From Flavobacterium sp. (lineage in GTDB: Bacteria; Bacteroidota; Bacteroidia; Flavobacteriales; Flavobacteriaceae): a DNA stretch of 33,531 nucleotides. The position numbers and the translations under genes are program-made. Below, one piece after another: positions 1 through 7,623 of the stretch; positions within the stretch are counted from its first letter, which is position 1; each line of letters starts with the position of its first letter. The notes beneath the pieces are model-generated. The model saw nothing but the letters and a program-made list of their open reading frames with translations, did no database searches and was not told the origin of the DNA. The stretch is taken from assembly GCA_016718345.1 (NCBI GenBank), contig JADKDN010000027.1, positions 1-33,531 on the forward strand, in the 5' to 3' direction.

Positions 1-944
1 AAAGAGATAGAAAAAGCTGAAAAACTCAAAATGAAATATTAGCCAAAAAGTAGAGCTAAAAAGAAGCGTCAGCAAATAACCCAACTCCATTAAATGACAG
101 CAGTAGTTCTAGAAACCGAAGATCGGAAAGGAAAGAAATTCTAGCTAGTGAATTAGAACAGAAAAGAAGAAATAGAAAATTAAAAGAAGACCAAAAAATG
201 CTCAAGAGCATTGGAAATGATGGTATTGTTCTTGCATCTTTTAGTCATGAGTTAAATGAAATTGAAATGACATGTTAGCTGTTAGGAAACAGATACGTCT
301 GAAAAAATCTTCTTGCAGATAAAATTATTGAAAGTGATTACGAAAATATTGAAGATAGAAAAAATCCTTTCAAACTAATTGAACGTATTAAACTTCAAGA
401 TGTTAAAATCAAAACTGGCTAAATTTCTCATTAGGAGCAACAAGAAAAGACAAAGGACAAGAAGACAACTTTCATTTTTAAACCATATTTCACAAATTAT
501 AAGAATAATTGGCTTACAGTATTAAATGAAAAGGAATAAGTTATTGATCTTTCAGAAGTTGAAAATTAAATATGAGGGTTTTGAAATTGACTTAGACAGT
601 ATTTTAATAATTTTGTTAGTTAATTCAATAGATGCTTTTATAATCTCCAGAAAATCGGCCAAGACAAATTAAGTTAAAATAAATCAAAATGAAAAAAGAA
701 TATAGTTATTGACTATAGCGACAATGGATAAGGACTTTCAAAAGACATAACTGAGCCTGAAAAGATTTTTGAGCCTTTATTTACAACAAGAAGAAATCTG
801 TATACAGGTGAGGAAGAAGGAACAGGACTTGGAATGTGGCTAATTAAATCCATTGTCAATGAAAACGATGGTAATATTCAACTTCTATATCCGGAAGTTG
901 GTTTTGGATCGAGGATAACTTTCCCAATTAAATATAATAAATAA
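1..944 (+). CDS. GHKL / histidine-kinase-like ATPase (5' end outside window)
   Basis: The translation, stitched across several frameshifts, shows the ordered motifs of a histidine-kinase-type ATPase. There is an H-box-like SHEL (His codon at 246-248), an N-box NSIDAF (about 622-639), a G1 box DNGxGL (about 720-738) followed by an FEPLFTT F-box, and a G2 box GTGLGMWL (about 819-843). It ends FPIKYNK and stops at 942-944. Ahead of the H-box the reading is Lys/Glu rich and probably coiled coil. The start lies left of position 1, so any sensor domain cannot be seen. Family knowledge: such domains bind ATP and in kinases phosphorylate the H-box His. The next gene, 6 bases on, is receiver-like, so a phosphotransfer pair is likely. 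It could instead be a non-kinase GHKL ATPase of the type found with restriction systems. In-frame stops, for example at about 41 and 421, look like sequencing errors. Confidence 0.75.
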
Positions 945-950
945 AAGATT

Positions 951-1622
951 ATGCATACAGATTGCTTTATATCGATGAAGATCGAGAACAAATTGAAAAC
1001 TGAATTATATTGATGACACTAATAGTAACAATATTTTGAAGTTATCACACAATTACCTTTAGGTGAAGTAAGGAAATGATTGATAAAATAATTAAAATCA
1101 ATCCTGATGTTAATCGTTTGTGATTTTTGCTCAATGAAATATTGGTGCTTTAGGTTATAATGTTCACTTATAATGGTGTAAGAACTGAGGTTGGAAGATT
1201 TTCTTTCTATTAAAATAGGTTTCCATGTTTTGTATTAACAGCAAAGATCAAGACGGTTTAGTGACAGTGAAAATGTTAAGTTTAGTTTTACAAAAGTCTT
1301 ATGACTACTGAAATTGAAGATACAAAGCAAAAGTTAAATTTACAGATAGACTTGTTAAACAGATTGAACATTACAAATCAAAGAATTGAAAGTGCTCAAA
1401 GTGAATTAGCTGAGATTAATTGGAAGTTAGGAAAAACGGAAATGCAGTTTGATATGGTGAAAAGTATTGAACTTGATGATTTTTAGAAAAGTCGATCGAT
1501 GCACAAAACATAATACCATCTGAATTCAAATCGTTTTCTAATTCGAGAAAAATTAGAGAGTGTACTTGGTAAGGTATTAGATGAACTTCTTAAAAAGTTG
1601 GATGAAGATGGCGACGAATTAA
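951..1622 (+). CDS. Response-regulator-like receiver protein with C-terminal coiled coil
   Basis: It starts at an ATG 6 bases after the ATPase stop, suggesting one operon. The corrected reading has the receiver hallmarks: an early acidic cluster in LYIDEDREQ, a beta-3 Asp in INPDV...DF (about 1100-1130), and a beta-4 FVLTA followed by KDQDGL (about 1230-1260). A clean stretch from 1301 to about 1484 is a heptad-like coiled coil (INWKLGKTEMQFDM region). After a frameshift near 1485 the frame continues through KSIDAQNIIP into a second helical stretch ending about 1620. No DNA-binding domain is visible, so a transcription-factor role is unlikely; it more probably relays the ATPase state to the nuclease. 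At least five frameshifts break it. The 3' boundary with the HNH gene is not resolved, so the two could be one polypeptide. Confidence 0.6.
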
Positions 1623-1623
1623 A

Positions 1624-2176
1624 TTTAGAGAACTTACACCCAGAGAACTTGTACAAAAACTTAGCAAGTATTAGAAGTTTTAAAATATTTAGCAGAAGAT
1701 TTTAATTCAAAATGTGGATATACAGATTGTAGAGATTTTTGGTTTGGTGGTAAAAGCACCTTTCATATTGACCATTTTAAGCCATTTTCCAAAGAATCCG
1801 GCACTAGAAACTGATTACAGCAATTTGGTTTATTGTTGCTCCTATGTAACATTTAAAATCGGTGATGAAGGACATTATTGAACCCATGTAATATTGATTT
1901 TAATGTGCATTTGAAAGAGATAAAGATGGTTCCAATTGTTGCAAAGCCTACTTCTAAGGAAGCAAATTATATGTTTGGTAAATTAAAATTGGGTCTTACT
2001 TTAGATTTAGAATAATATGGAAACTTAATGAGATTCTTAATAGATTAGAAAAATTACGTGTTGCAATTCATAATCCCGAAAACATTAAAATAAAAAAATG
2101 ATTTAAAAGAATAATTCACAGTGAATTAGCAGAGGAATTTACTATCTATCTTAGTTATTTAAAAACAAATCAATAA
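1624..2176 (+). CDS. HNH endonuclease
   Basis: A conserved stretch reads CGYTDC, then FHIDHFKPFSK (catalytic HIDH at about 1764-1775), then DYSNLVYCC (about 1812-1840). This is the Cys-pair plus H-N-H metal-binding (beta-beta-alpha-Me) layout of HNH nucleases that cut DNA. Later pieces (NIDFNVHFERDKDG, YMFGKLKL, LNRLEKLRVAI) match the usual helical C-terminal part. It ends LSYLKTNQ with a stop at 2174-2176, four bases before the methylase ATG. The start is not identifiable because no ATG survives; the domain is visible from about 1640. Inference: it is the cleavage subunit of the methylase gene downstream, gated by the ATPase and receiver upstream. Four or more frameshifts are sequencing noise, since motifs on both sides are intact. 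Confidence 0.75.
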
Positions 2177-2179
2177 TTG

Positions 2180-4043
2180 ATGAAACAACAAGTCTTAAAA
2201 TTTTTAAAATCATACTCTACTCTTCCATTAGAAGTAGATAGACTTATTGTTTCCACTTTTATAAAAGTCAATAATTTAAGAATTAATAATAATACTTTTT
2301 AATCCAATATCAAATTTTAGAGAAAACACTGTTGAGTATTCCAATCTAAATGACTTTGTTTCCAATAGTTAATGAAGAAATTTTAAAATTTGACCTTGAA
2401 GATTTAATTGAACTTTTTGAATTTGTTATTTCTCCATCTGATAGAATTGTAAATGGTGCAATTTATACACCTTCAGAAATTCGTTCATATATTATTCACA
2501 AACTTTTCAGAAAATTAGGTTGATAGACTTATAGATGCTAAAATTGCAGATATTTCATGTGGTTGTAGTAGTTTTATATACTGCTGCAAAGGAAGAAAAA
2601 AGGCGAAACAGGAAATAGTTATCAATTTATTTTTCAAAATCAAATTTTTGGTTTAGATATACAAGAATACTCAGTTACCAAGTAAATTATTATTAAGCCT
2701 TTTGAAACTTTATCAAGGTGAAGATATTGAACAATTTCATTTTAATATTCATCAAGGTGATACTTTAATATTTAATTGGTCAAGTCATTAATGATTTTCA
2801 AGGATTCAAAATTATAGTTGGGAAATCCACCTATGTATCAGCTCGTAATCTTGATGATTTAGCAAAAGAAAATGTCAGAAAACTTTGGGAAGTATATTCA
2901 ACAGTAATCCTGATTTGTATATTCCCATTCTTTCAGATAGGTTATGAAATTTAGCTCCAAATGGTATACTTGGATATATAACCATGAATACATTTTAAGA
3001 GTTTAAACGGAAGAGCTTTAAGAAGGTATTTTGAAGATAATAAATTGCAATTAGAATTATTGATTTGGCACGCATCAGATTTTAAATCAAAAGCACTTAC
3101 ACATGTGTTTATTTTTAGAAAACGTTGAGCAGAATTTTGTTGAATATTATAAGTCTGTTTCTAAAGAATTACCAAATAATAGAAATTTATATAGTAGAGT
3201 AAACTTTCCGAAATTTAGATGCAAAAAAAGGATGGAATCTAAACGATAATGAAATTATCTCTCGTATAGAAGCTGTTGGGAACCCTTTTGGTAAACTTTA
3301 TAAAACAAGACACGGTATTCTACATTTAAGAAATGATTTATTTATTTTTCAAACCTGTACAGAGAGATGAAGATTTTTTACTTACAAAACCGGTAATTTA
3401 TATCCAATTGAAAAAGGTATTTGTAAAGATATTCCTAAACTCAAACAAGCTAAGCAGAAGTATAGATTTTGATAATATTAAAGAAAAAAGTATTATTTCC
3501 ATATAATAATGAAAATAAGCCAAGGCTTTAGAAGAAAAATTTTTAAAGAGTGATGAATTTGAGGGCACTACAAATACTTAGAAGAAAAAGCAAGAACTAG
3601 CAAAGAGAGATAAAGAAAAGGAGAATATAGAAAAATGGGTTTGCTTTTGTTACGGACTAATCTTTAGAAAAAGTTGAAAACAAATTATTCTTTCCTAAAT
3701 TTTCTGACCAAACACCAAAGTATCTTTTAAGTACTGATATAGACTTATTATTTTATAATGGGCAGCTAGTTATTAGACATTCTGAAGTAGAAATAGTTAT
3801 TAGTTAAAAAATAATAGAATCACGTTTATTTTGGTATTATATTAAAACTAAGCAAACCTTATACGCCAAATCAAATTAATCTAAAATGAAATTATATAAC
3901 AATTTTGGTGTTCTTAAATTTTCTAAAATAATGAAATCGATTTTCTGCAAGAAATAACAAAAAGTTCTGATACTTTCTTTGGGAAAGATATAGTATAATT
4001 CTATAAAACATTATACAATTTGCCTGCACAAAAATTGTTCTAG
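2180..4043 (+). CDS. N6-adenine DNA methylase, Eco57I/TaqI-like, with C-terminal specificity domain
   Basis: This is a large (about 620 residue) gamma-type DNA methyltransferase. Visible in order: an N-terminal helical region; NGAIYTPSEIR before the SAM site; motif I ADISCGCSSF (about 2545-2570, the AdoMet loop); motif IV NPPY followed by VSARNLDD (about 2822-2850, catalytic); PNGILGYIT and LRRYFEDNKL; then the recognition region beginning TRHGILHLRND (about 3305-3335) with NKLFFPKFSDQTPKYLLSTD (about 3680-3740) and ESRLFWYYIKT (about 3818-3850). These match TaqI-like C-terminal target recognition. No PD-(D/E)XK nuclease motif is seen inside, so cutting would be done by the adjacent HNH protein. 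It starts at an ATG 4 bases after the HNH stop. The reading to LPAQKLF and a TAG at 4041-4043 crosses one in-frame TAA near 3997. About ten frameshifts are present. Confidence 0.85.
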
Positions 4044-4348
4044 TCAATTATTCCTCTCCAATTCTTTGTTTGCTTCATTTCGATAATTTCATTTCTAAAT
4101 AAACTAGAACACTTTTCGTTTAGTGTTAAATTAACTTTTTAGGTATTCTTTGCCTCCTTTCCCAACGCTCCAAAAAAAAATTACTGTCATGGTTTTTGTT
4201 CCAACGCTCATCAGCACACTTTGCCTGATGGCAAGAAAATAATATGTAAATTGAAAAATCCTGCACGCCATCAGCCAAAGAGCTTGCCCAACGCACAAAA
4301 CAAAAACGCGTACGCTTCGCAACTCATGCCAGTAATTTTTTTCCCAAA

Positions 4349-4443
4349 GCTTCTTTACATAATGTGGCATTATAGTGCATAAAGAACTATCCTGCTACTA
4401 ATCAAAATCTCGGATGCACTATAATAACATTATGTAAAAAAGC
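4349..4443. repeat. Inverted pair of dif-like (XerC/XerD-type) sites
   Basis: The left arm (4349-4380, read on the minus strand) and right arm (4414-4443, plus strand) are near-identical. Each has ATGCACTATAA, a short centre (TGCCACA on the left, TAACA on the right), then TTATGTAAA(G/A)A. An 11-bp half-site ending in ATAA, a 5-7 bp centre and an 11-bp half-site beginning TTATGT is the layout of XerCD dif sites. The arms point toward each other across 33 bases. They could equally fold into one long hairpin. The dif reading is pattern-based inference. Confidence 0.5.
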
Positions 4444-4780
4444 CGCTCACCCAACGCGCTTGCCAGTGGCTCCAGGACAACTTTTTTCATTGCTCCCTCG
4501 CATCACCCAGCTACAAAAAACACCGTCCTTCGCCACTGTCTTTAACAACGTTCGCCATTTCATCGGAAACTTTACGGTTATACTTGCTTTCAAGAACGTT
4601 CACGGTAACTGTTTTTATCAACTTTACACATAAATCGGTAGTATTTGCATTGCTTTTGTAAGTATTAAAAATGGCTTAACAATTTCAGTTAATTTCCCGA
4701 TGGTAAAAGCCATTTTACACCCACAAAACCAAAAAACCCAGTAAGAGTATCATTTTTTATTTGCCAGAAAACCCATAGTA

Positions 4781-4892
4781 ATTGCTCAGCGGAAAAGCTG
4801 ATGCCATAACGTTTTTTAAGATAATCTGCTGCATACTGAACACTACGACTGCCAACTGAATTTCAGGCATCAGCTTTTCCACTAAAGCAATC
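4781..4892. repeat. Inverted repeat with 15-bp perfect core
   Basis: GGAAAAGCTGATGCC at 4791-4805 is repeated as its exact reverse complement at 4866-4880. The match continues outward less perfectly (ATTGCT at 4781 against AGCAAT ending 4892), giving arms of about 25 bp around 60 bases. It could be a structured RNA, a terminator-like hairpin or a recombination site. No T-run follows closely on either side. Confidence 0.6.
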
Positions 4893-5075
4893 AGAAACAT
4901 CCCAATAAGCAAATAAAAAATGATACCCTTACTTGCGCTACTGCCACATCGCACTCGGAAGTATAATGCATTGTTTTTTGAAGATGCTTCCCATTTTCAA
5001 CACAACATCCAATTAAATTGAAAACTCCTATTTCAGAAGACGATTAAGCATCCTCAAAAATCAAATCCAAGAAAG

Positions 5076-5152
5076 AGTATCAAATCTTAGGCCGGATGAA
5101 AAGCATTTTTATTTTCTATTTGGTTTTTTCATCCATCCAAAAATTTGATACC
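5076..5152. repeat. Imperfect inverted repeat, arms about 27 bp
   Basis: GTATCAAAT (5078-5086) and CCGGATGAAAA (about 5092-5102) are mirrored by the reverse complements of GGATGAAAAAA and ATTTGATAC at about 5125-5151. Two pairing blocks are separated by mismatches, with a 23-base AT-rich loop. It lies in the gene-poor stretch and has no adjacent gene start. Confidence 0.5.
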
Positions 5153-5565
5153 CTTCCAAAGACGACTATCTTTCAAATCAACTTCAATACTTCAGATAAA
5201 ATCCGATTAAACAGACTGATGCTAAGATTGAAAATTTCAAAAAAAAAAATAAAAAAAGGAGAGCAAAGATAAGTTCCAGGTTTACAAAAAAGCAAGTTCA
5301 AGCCCTGCGGGTTTCAGAAAAAATCTCCACCCAAAAGTTTCAAAATATTTCAATTCTGATTGCCGCATTTCCAATCACGTATCGGGTAGTATTTTTTTCT
5401 GAAAAACTTGTTTTTTTGAAACCTTCCACTTGGACGAATGGCTTTCTTTTTTTCTTTTTTTTCTTTTGAAAAATTTATGATGCGGAGCGTAGCGAGGCAT
5501 ACCTGTATTCATCAGAAACTCAACAGAAAATTAGAAGAAAACCTAATTTTTAAAAGCCGAATGTT

Positions 5566-5979
5566 ATGAATTTCATCATTAAAACCCACCAAGAAGACAC
5601 CATTTACAACAAACCGCATTTATTCCTACTTAACAAAGGGATGAACAGCGGAAAGCCACAAAAAGAGCCATTTATAAACAGTTTCGTTATCATTTTTGAA
5701 AATGAACTGACTGCGAAAATTTTTTTGATTGCATACAGCTTTGGCAAATCAAATTCTGGCACCAGCATTTAGTAGGTTCTGTAATTTCTTTTTACGCCTT
5801 CCTGATTTCAAAAAAGAGAGTTTTTCAAAAGTCAAAGCTCTTGATGGAAGAACACGAAGCACATTTGAAACATGTTGAAGCTCTAAAACTTTTGGAGCAA
5901 AAGAAAAACAATTTCACGAAAACATCAATTTAATCAACGATATGGTAGAGTTATTGTGCACCGTTATTGTAATAGATAA
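5566..5979 (+). CDS. DUF6943-like hypothetical protein
   Basis: It reads MNFIIKTHQEDTIYNKPH, then LLNKGMNSGKPQKEP, then, after a frameshift near 5745, LWQIKFWHQHLVGSVISFLR. It continues through a Lys/Glu-rich helix (LMEEHEAHLKHVEALKLLEQ, about 5846-5900) and, after another shift near 5945, ends VHRYCNR with a stop at 5977-5979. About 137 residues, soluble, no signal peptide. The N-terminus and the KGMNSGKP segment match my recollection of a Bacteroidota family (DUF6943) that occurs on mobile elements. The function is unknown. Three or so frameshifts are probable sequencing errors. The neighbouring small gene on the same strand starts 28 bases later. Confidence 0.55.
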
Positions 5980-6007
5980 TTTATTTATAATCCTTAAAAT
6001 CAATTCT

Positions 6008-6208
6008 ATGAGTATATTCCTATTATTTCAAACCGATAGTTGGAAGTCAAAAGCATCAAGAGTTTTCTTTGGAGCTTTTGATAGCAGAGCAAAAGCATTA
6101 GATTATGCAAAATACAACGATTTGTATTGGTATAATTCAGAAGTTGTAGTGGTTGAGGTGATACTCAATCAATTTGAGAAGTTTAGTAAATGCCTAGTTT
6201 TTAGCTGA
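6008..6208 (+). CDS. Small hypothetical protein (66 residues)
   Basis: An uninterrupted frame from an ATG at 6008 gives a 66-residue soluble protein with FQTDSWKSKASRVFFGAFD, then a Tyr/Val-rich half (NDLYWYNSEVVVVEVILNQF). I start it at the internal Met because the frame upstream (from 5942) overlaps the end of the preceding gene. The composition looks like a real alpha/beta mini-protein and I associate similar sequences with Bacteroidota mobile elements. No function can be assigned. It faces the minus-strand methyltransferase, with 13 bases between their ends. Confidence 0.5.
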   Translation: MSIFLLFQTDSWKSKASRVFFGAFDSRAKALDYAKYNDLYWYNSEVVVVEVILNQFEKFSKCLVFS

Positions 6209-6221
6209 CACTTTAATTTTT

Positions 6222-6728
6222 TTATACATTCATAAAAATTAAATCGTTTTTTAAATTTAATTTCCAAGTAAACCAAGATGTTTGAAACCAACTTCCTTTT
6301 TTTTCTTTGATGAAATTAAAGCGTTTACTCGGTATCAAAATCTGGACTTTGTGCTGCTGGAACATTTTGCTTCGCTTTTTGCCTTCCAGAGTTGTTATAG
6401 GGAGCAACATCATAAAAGGTTTGTCGAATTCAAATGCTCTTTTCAAGAATTGATCTTTAAAAGAATAAGGAGGATTGGTTATAATCAAATCATAATGCTG
6501 AGGTTCGTATTCAAAAAAGTCCAAACCATCTTTTATATGTGATTTAATTACTTCAAAACCATTAGCTTTTAAAACAGTGACTATTTCACTATTCTCAATA
6601 GCGGTGCATTCCCATATAACTTTAACAGTATCAGGAATATAAGGAAGAATGCACTCTATAGCTTCTTTTGGTGTGTATAATTCGTCAAAAGCACCTCTTT
6701 TGATATAATCTATTTTGTTTTGTATCAT
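6222..6728 (-). CDS. Phage-type DNA N6-adenine methyltransferase
   Basis: An intact 168-residue frame. It has ELYTPKEAIECILPYIP near residues 17-33, an AdoMet-binding-like segment VIWECTAIENSEIV (about 38-51), DGLDFFEY (about 67-74) and the catalytic LIITNPPYSFKD (about 80-91). A hydrophobic FMMLLPITTLEG and a basic C-terminal part follow. Asn-Pro-Pro-Tyr defines an amino-methylating enzyme; the short length is typical of orphan phage and prophage adenine methyltransferases rather than restriction partners. No nuclease gene lies beside it. It could protect the element from host restriction or alter regulation. The hairpin at 6749-6776 separates it from the upstream minus-strand genes, so it may be transcribed on its own. 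Confidence 0.8.
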   Translation of the reverse strand: MIQNKIDYIKRGAFDELYTPKEAIECILPYIPDTVKVIWECTAIENSEIVTVLKANGFEVIKSHIKDGLDFFEYEPQHYDLIITNPPYSFKDQFLKRAFEFDKPFMMLLPITTLEGKKRSKMFQQHKVQILIPSKRFNFIKEKKGSWFQTSWFTWKLNLKNDLIFMNV

Positions 6729-6748
6729 AACAGTTATTATTAAATATA

Positions 6749-6776
6749 AAAGCCCATTCCGTTAGGTTTGGGCTTT
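6749..6776 (-). terminator. Hairpin between small membrane gene and methyltransferase
   Basis: AAAGCCCA (6749-6756) pairs with TGGGCTTT (6769-6776) around 12 bases. On the minus strand the stem is followed by TTTTATATTT. It probably ends the minus-strand cassette at 6818-8381, with some read-through possible because the T-run is short. Confidence 0.5.
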
Positions 6777-6817
6777 CAATTCTATTTAACCCAAAGGTCA
6801 CCACAACTAGGTTAAAC

Positions 6818-6946
6818 TTATTTTTTGTGCTTCTTACAGAGGTATTTGAGCAACACCGAAATTGAAAAACTCACCACAGCTCCAACAGTTGCTAAAATCA
6901 CTGTCTTAATCAAATCTTCTGAGTTCAAATTCGGTACTATACTCAA
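6818..6946 (-). CDS. Tiny single-span membrane protein (about 42 residues)
   Basis: Read from a TTG at 6944-6946, the frame runs IVPNLNSEDLIKTVIL, a hydrophobic span (about residues 15-33, VILATVGAVVSFSISVLL) and a basic tail KYLCKKHKK, stopping at 6818-6820. One transmembrane helix with a positively charged cytosolic end is the layout of small phage holins or spanin-like accessories. The start is uncertain: a one-base error may have hidden an ATG in the T-run at the same place. It follows the next membrane protein by about 30 bases on the same strand. Confidence 0.5.
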   Translation of the reverse strand: MSIVPNLNSEDLIKTVILATVGAVVSFSISVLLKYLCKKHKK

Positions 6947-6979
6947 AAAAGTACCTCGGCAGTTCCCACTAAAGTTGAA

Positions 6980-7200
6980 TTACTGTGGCTGTTCATTCTT
7001 CTCAACAGTCAACTGACTAACTGCTGAAATAACACCACCAGCAACAGCTACATAACCACCAACGGTTGTCACAATTACTGGCAGAGAAACTGGTGCAGTT
7101 AAAACAGCAGTACCAACAGTAGCCAATACCAATCCAATAGTTCGAAGCACTTTAAAAAACTTTGGTGTGGGAGCCTCGCTCTCTCTACAATTTTATTCAT
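6980..7200 (-). CDS. Small two-span membrane protein, holin-like (about 73 residues)
   Basis: It starts MNKIVERA and, after a frameshift in the GAGCCTCGCTCTCTC stretch near 7172-7186, continues PTPKFFKVLRTIGLVLATV, GTAVLTAPVSLPVIVTTV and GGYVAVAGGVISAVSQLTV, ending EKNEQPQ (stop 6980-6982). A basic N-terminus, two Gly/Ala/Val-rich membrane helices and a short polar tail suggest a holin-like protein. Together with DUF5675 upstream and a second tiny membrane protein downstream this looks like a lysis-type or envelope cassette. I recall this type of protein recurring next to DUF5675 in Bacteroidota. The function is inferred from topology and context only. Confidence 0.6.
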
Positions 7201-7230
7201 AATCTACTTTTTGTCATTTCCGGAAATAAC

Positions 7231-7623
7231 CTATTGAACAATTAATTCGACACTTTCTTTATTGTCCAAAGCTTTATAAACAATGTCTTTCAGCTTAGTA
7301 AAAGCTATTCGAGACATCAAACCAAGCCCTGGACCAGAAAGTTTAGTAACAGGAGCAATACAGCCTTGCAATTCCTTTTGAGCATTATTGGCAGGATGAA
7401 AAAGAATAAACTTTCTATTCGGCACATCCACCAATTCCAAATGCCATTTATATTTTGCACTATATCGCTTTCTAATAAAATATTTCCCTTCCGGAATGCA
7501 GGAAACCTTCGTTTCGTTCATCTTCCACGGCAATTCAATTGTGTTACAAATTAATTTGCCATCGCATTCGAGTTTACCATTTGTTCCATCAGGGAAATAA
7601 GTTCTAGTGAGCAATAAGACCAT
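7231..7623 (-). CDS. DUF5675 family protein
   Basis: An intact 130-residue frame. Hallmarks are LTRTYFPDGTNGKL at the N-terminus, CNTIELPW (about residues 26-33), SCIPEGKYFIRKRYS (about 41-55), a conserved FHPANNAQKELQGCIAP core (about 75-91) and a C-terminal helix plus strand. Family knowledge: DUF5675 proteins are small and often phage-associated, with no proven activity. The HPxN...GCI core superficially resembles the His/Cys arrangement of L,D-transpeptidase-like catalytic sites, which would suit a wall-acting protein, but that is inference. Its ATG overlaps the stop of the preceding 252-residue gene by one base (TAATG), so the two are probably translationally coupled. The holin-like gene starts 30 bases downstream. 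Confidence 0.85.
   Translation of the reverse strand: MVLLLTRTYFPDGTNGKLECDGKLICNTIELPWKMNETKVSCIPEGKYFIRKRYSAKYKWHLELVDVPNRKFILFHPANNAQKELQGCIAPVTKLSGPGLGLMSRIAFTKLKDIVYKALDNKESVELIVQ

Larger units (their letters stand above)
4044..5565. other. Gene-poor 1.5 kb stretch with inverted repeats
   Basis: I find no convincing gene on either strand. The open frames here (about 4131-4370 and 4757-4954, both minus) run through inverted repeats and have no recognisable product. The stretch holds three strong inverted repeats (separate entries), four copies of the short motif CCAACGC (about 4157, 4201, 4279 and 4448), a smaller stem pairing CAGTGGC (about 4466) with GCCACTG (about 4533), and from about 5230 a homopolymer-rich A/T region leading to the next gene. 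It separates the restriction-like locus from the prophage-like genes. Confidence 0.6.

Noticed and set aside
3997..4002. Programmed stop read-through near the methylase C-terminus
   Set aside because: An isolated TAA in very noisy sequence; other in-frame stops in the same gene point to errors.
4131..4370. Open frame of 79 codons on the minus strand
   Set aside because: It runs through the dif-like inverted repeat and CCAACGC motifs, has no domain and an odd Cys/Trp-rich composition.
4757..4954. 65-codon frame on the minus strand with a membrane-like segment
   Set aside because: It spans both arms of the 4781-4892 inverted repeat; the hydrophobic look comes from AT-rich DNA.
6282..6542. 86-codon plus-strand frame
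   Set aside because: Antisense shadow of the phage-type methyltransferase, which has the NPPY motif.
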